Below are positions 62,748 through 64,000 of a DNA stretch of 64,000 nucleotides, one piece after another. The stretch comes from a virus. Every line of letters starts with the position of its first letter. Within the stretch, counting starts at the first letter, position 1. Position numbers and translations under genes: made by a program. The stretch is taken from positions 29,070 to 93,069 of the IMG/VR virus record IMGVR_UViG_3300037140_000174. One strand, 5' to 3'. A model generated the notes under the pieces. The model was not told where the DNA came from, searched no databases, and saw only the letters and a program-made list of their open reading frames with translations.

Positions 62748-63821
62748 ATGGCTGTCTCCCACCACCACACGCTGACCCAGGCCGATTTTACCGGCACGGT
62801 GACGGTGCTCAACTCGGCCGGCGTCACCGCCACCGTCAACGGCAGCGACCTCTGGCACCCCTCCGACGCCAACAGCGTCCACGATGAGTTCTTCACGCTC
62901 GGCGGCAACACGCTGGTCAACTCGACGGCCTCCGGCGCCGGCATCAACTGGGCCGCGTCCGGCGGCATCTCGCTCGCCGGCTCGAGCAACACCATCGTCA
63001 TCAGCTCGCCGGTGGTCCCGGCCTTCGCCACCATCAACCAGTTCGAGCCGTACCAGCTCGCCGGCACGTCCGCCGCCTCGATCGGCCAGTCTTCGATATA
63101 CTTTGAGCACGTCGTCATCCCAGGGGCGATGTCGATCAACTGCCTGCAGCGGCTCGGCAGCGTCTCGGTGCCTAACTTCACGGGGTCCTCGAACCACGTC
63201 GGGGGGTGGACGAATCAGTGGGGGTACACCGAGACGGTTGGCGTCTACACGCGGCAGAACGGAGCCAGCAGCGGATCGTTCTCGCTGCTCACGTCCTCGA
63301 CCTGGTCGATGGGCATGTCGGCCACCGGAACGGTCAGCAGCGATGGCGCCACCACCGTCCGGTTCTCCCAGAGCATCCAGTTCGGCTTCCCGAGCGCCTT
63401 CAACACCGCCGGCGACTACACCAGCGGCACGTTCTCCTCGACCGGCAACACGTCGAGCGCTGCCACGTCGGTCACGATGGCGAACATCCTCTCCAACGTC
63501 ACCGGCCCGGTGATCATGCAGATACCGCTCGGGATGACGCTCTCGGCCGACGAGTACGTGTTCGCGTTCCTGGGCGCGAGCAACAACGCCTCGACCGGCA
63601 CCGCGACCACCGCGATGTCGATCTCGGAGTTCATCCTGAGCGGCTACACGTCCGGGCTCAAGAGCATGGGGCAGACCGCGACCGCGACCGGCGCAAGGCT
63701 GGTCATGGGCAACGGCGTCTACAGCGTGCAGAGCGGGGCGCTCCCAAACACCTTCGCCAGGGGCGACGTGAACAATAACTCCAACCTGACAAAATACTTC
63801 GTGATGGGATATGACATCTGA
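62748..63821 (+). CDS. GC-rich virion protein, fibre-like
   Basis: 357 residues. AVSHHHTLTQADFTGTVTVL, SSIYFEHVVIPGAMSINCLQ, GWTNQWGYTETVGVYTRQN, SLLTSSTWSMGMSATGTVSS. Ser/Thr/Gly-rich beta structure typical of fibres or spikes. It follows the 373-aa gene by 23 bases and ends TGATG with the next. No clear enzymatic motif. Same GC-rich segment. Confidence 0.65.
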   Translation: MAVSHHHTLTQADFTGTVTVLNSAGVTATVNGSDLWHPSDANSVHDEFFTLGGNTLVNSTASGAGINWAASGGISLAGSSNTIVISSPVVPAFATINQFEPYQLAGTSAASIGQSSIYFEHVVIPGAMSINCLQRLGSVSVPNFTGSSNHVGGWTNQWGYTETVGVYTRQNGASSGSFSLLTSSTWSMGMSATGTVSSDGATTVRFSQSIQFGFPSAFNTAGDYTSGTFSSTGNTSSAATSVTMANILSNVTGPVIMQIPLGMTLSADEYVFAFLGASNNASTGTATTAMSISEFILSGYTSGLKSMGQTATATGARLVMGNGVYSVQSGALPNTFARGDVNNNSNLTKYFVMGYDI

Positions 63822-64000
63822 TGAAAAGAGCCGTCATCCACAATGAGGCTGTCCGGTTCTCTCAGAGCATGGCTGAGGTTCCATTGAGGGATTTCAATTC
63901 GCCCATCATGAGCACCGCTGCCGGCTTCCACAACGACACGCTCGATCTATCGACCGCCCGCATCATCGAGGGCGCGACCTGGACGCGTCAGCGCATCGTG
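63821..64000 (+). CDS. Partial virion-region protein, N-terminal end
   Basis: 60 codons open to the window edge: MKRAVIHNEAVRFSQSMAEV, PLRDFNSPIMSTAAGFHNDT. ATG overlaps the preceding TGA (TGATG). No family assignable from this fragment; co-translation with the fibre-like gene is implied. Confidence 0.65.
   Translation, partial: MKRAVIHNEAVRFSQSMAEVPLRDFNSPIMSTAAGFHNDTLDLSTARIIEGATWTRQRIV

Noticed and set aside
61750-62748. 332-codon leftward ORF rich in Arg, Gly and Ala
   Set aside because: Low-complexity antisense shadow caused by high GC; the rightward frame has a normal protein composition and RBS.
62679-63778. Further long ORFs on both strands in the GC-rich block
   Set aside because: Same GC effect; compositions (Arg/His or Ser/Pro/Arg only) are not protein-like.

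Overview
The window is part of a lytic-looking double-stranded DNA tailed phage genome. There is no integrase, rRNA or tRNA, and genes are packed with ATGA/TGATG overlaps. The host is probably an alphaproteobacterium. The phage carries a GcrA-like regulator (12.6 kb), a CtrA-like winged-helix protein (10.8 kb), a WCGW-type secreted protein and an RMF-like protein, families I associate with that class. Terminase, portal and capsid genes lie outside the window.

Layout. 1-12.5 kb (+): late genes. These are two related virion proteins, one with a lysozyme-like domain, an ejection/structural protein, a tail-collar fibre, a large repeat-plus-beta-helix spike, a GH25 endolysin and a run of small membrane, lipo- and secreted proteins, closed by a strong terminator. 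12.5-36.5 kb: the GcrA-like gene (+) faces a long leftward replication/recombination cluster. That cluster encodes SbcCD-like nuclease, PDDEXK nuclease, RecA-like recombinase, ssDNA-binding protein, a UvsY-like candidate, clamp loader, family A DNA polymerase with a UDG-like N-terminal domain, a stand-alone DnaA domain IV, sliding clamp, methyltransferase, sigma-like factor, primase, dCTP deaminase, SNF2-type helicase and a DnaB-like helicase split by an intein. Two HNH homing endonucleases are embedded in it.

36.5-53.4 kb (-): accessory region. It holds a tandem family of small 'NYW' proteins, a DUF4262 protein, a methyltransferase, winged-helix proteins with histone-like tails, a DGQQR-domain protein, an RMF-like protein and an operon with a DUF3150 / MoxR AAA ATPase / VWA-metallopeptidase set, a second HExxH protein, a DoxX protein and an Ala-Trp-Asp repeat protein. 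Many junctions of this operon carry a nested stem-loop whose conserved internal loop (CUAGG opposite CUCAGG in the RNA) sits between a stop codon and a near-identical strong ribosome binding site. This is the most novel-looking feature of the window.

53.8-58.7 kb: small-gene region in both orientations, with paired winged-helix regulators and more 'NYW' paralogues. 58.7-64 kb (+): a NusG-like antiterminator, a cold-shock protein, small virion-type proteins and then an abruptly GC-rich block of virion genes running off the end. Two major genes (tail-collar fibre and DNA polymerase) appear to start at ATT codons behind perfect Shine-Dalgarno sequences. At least ten proteins shorter than 60 codons were recovered by reading coupling signals.
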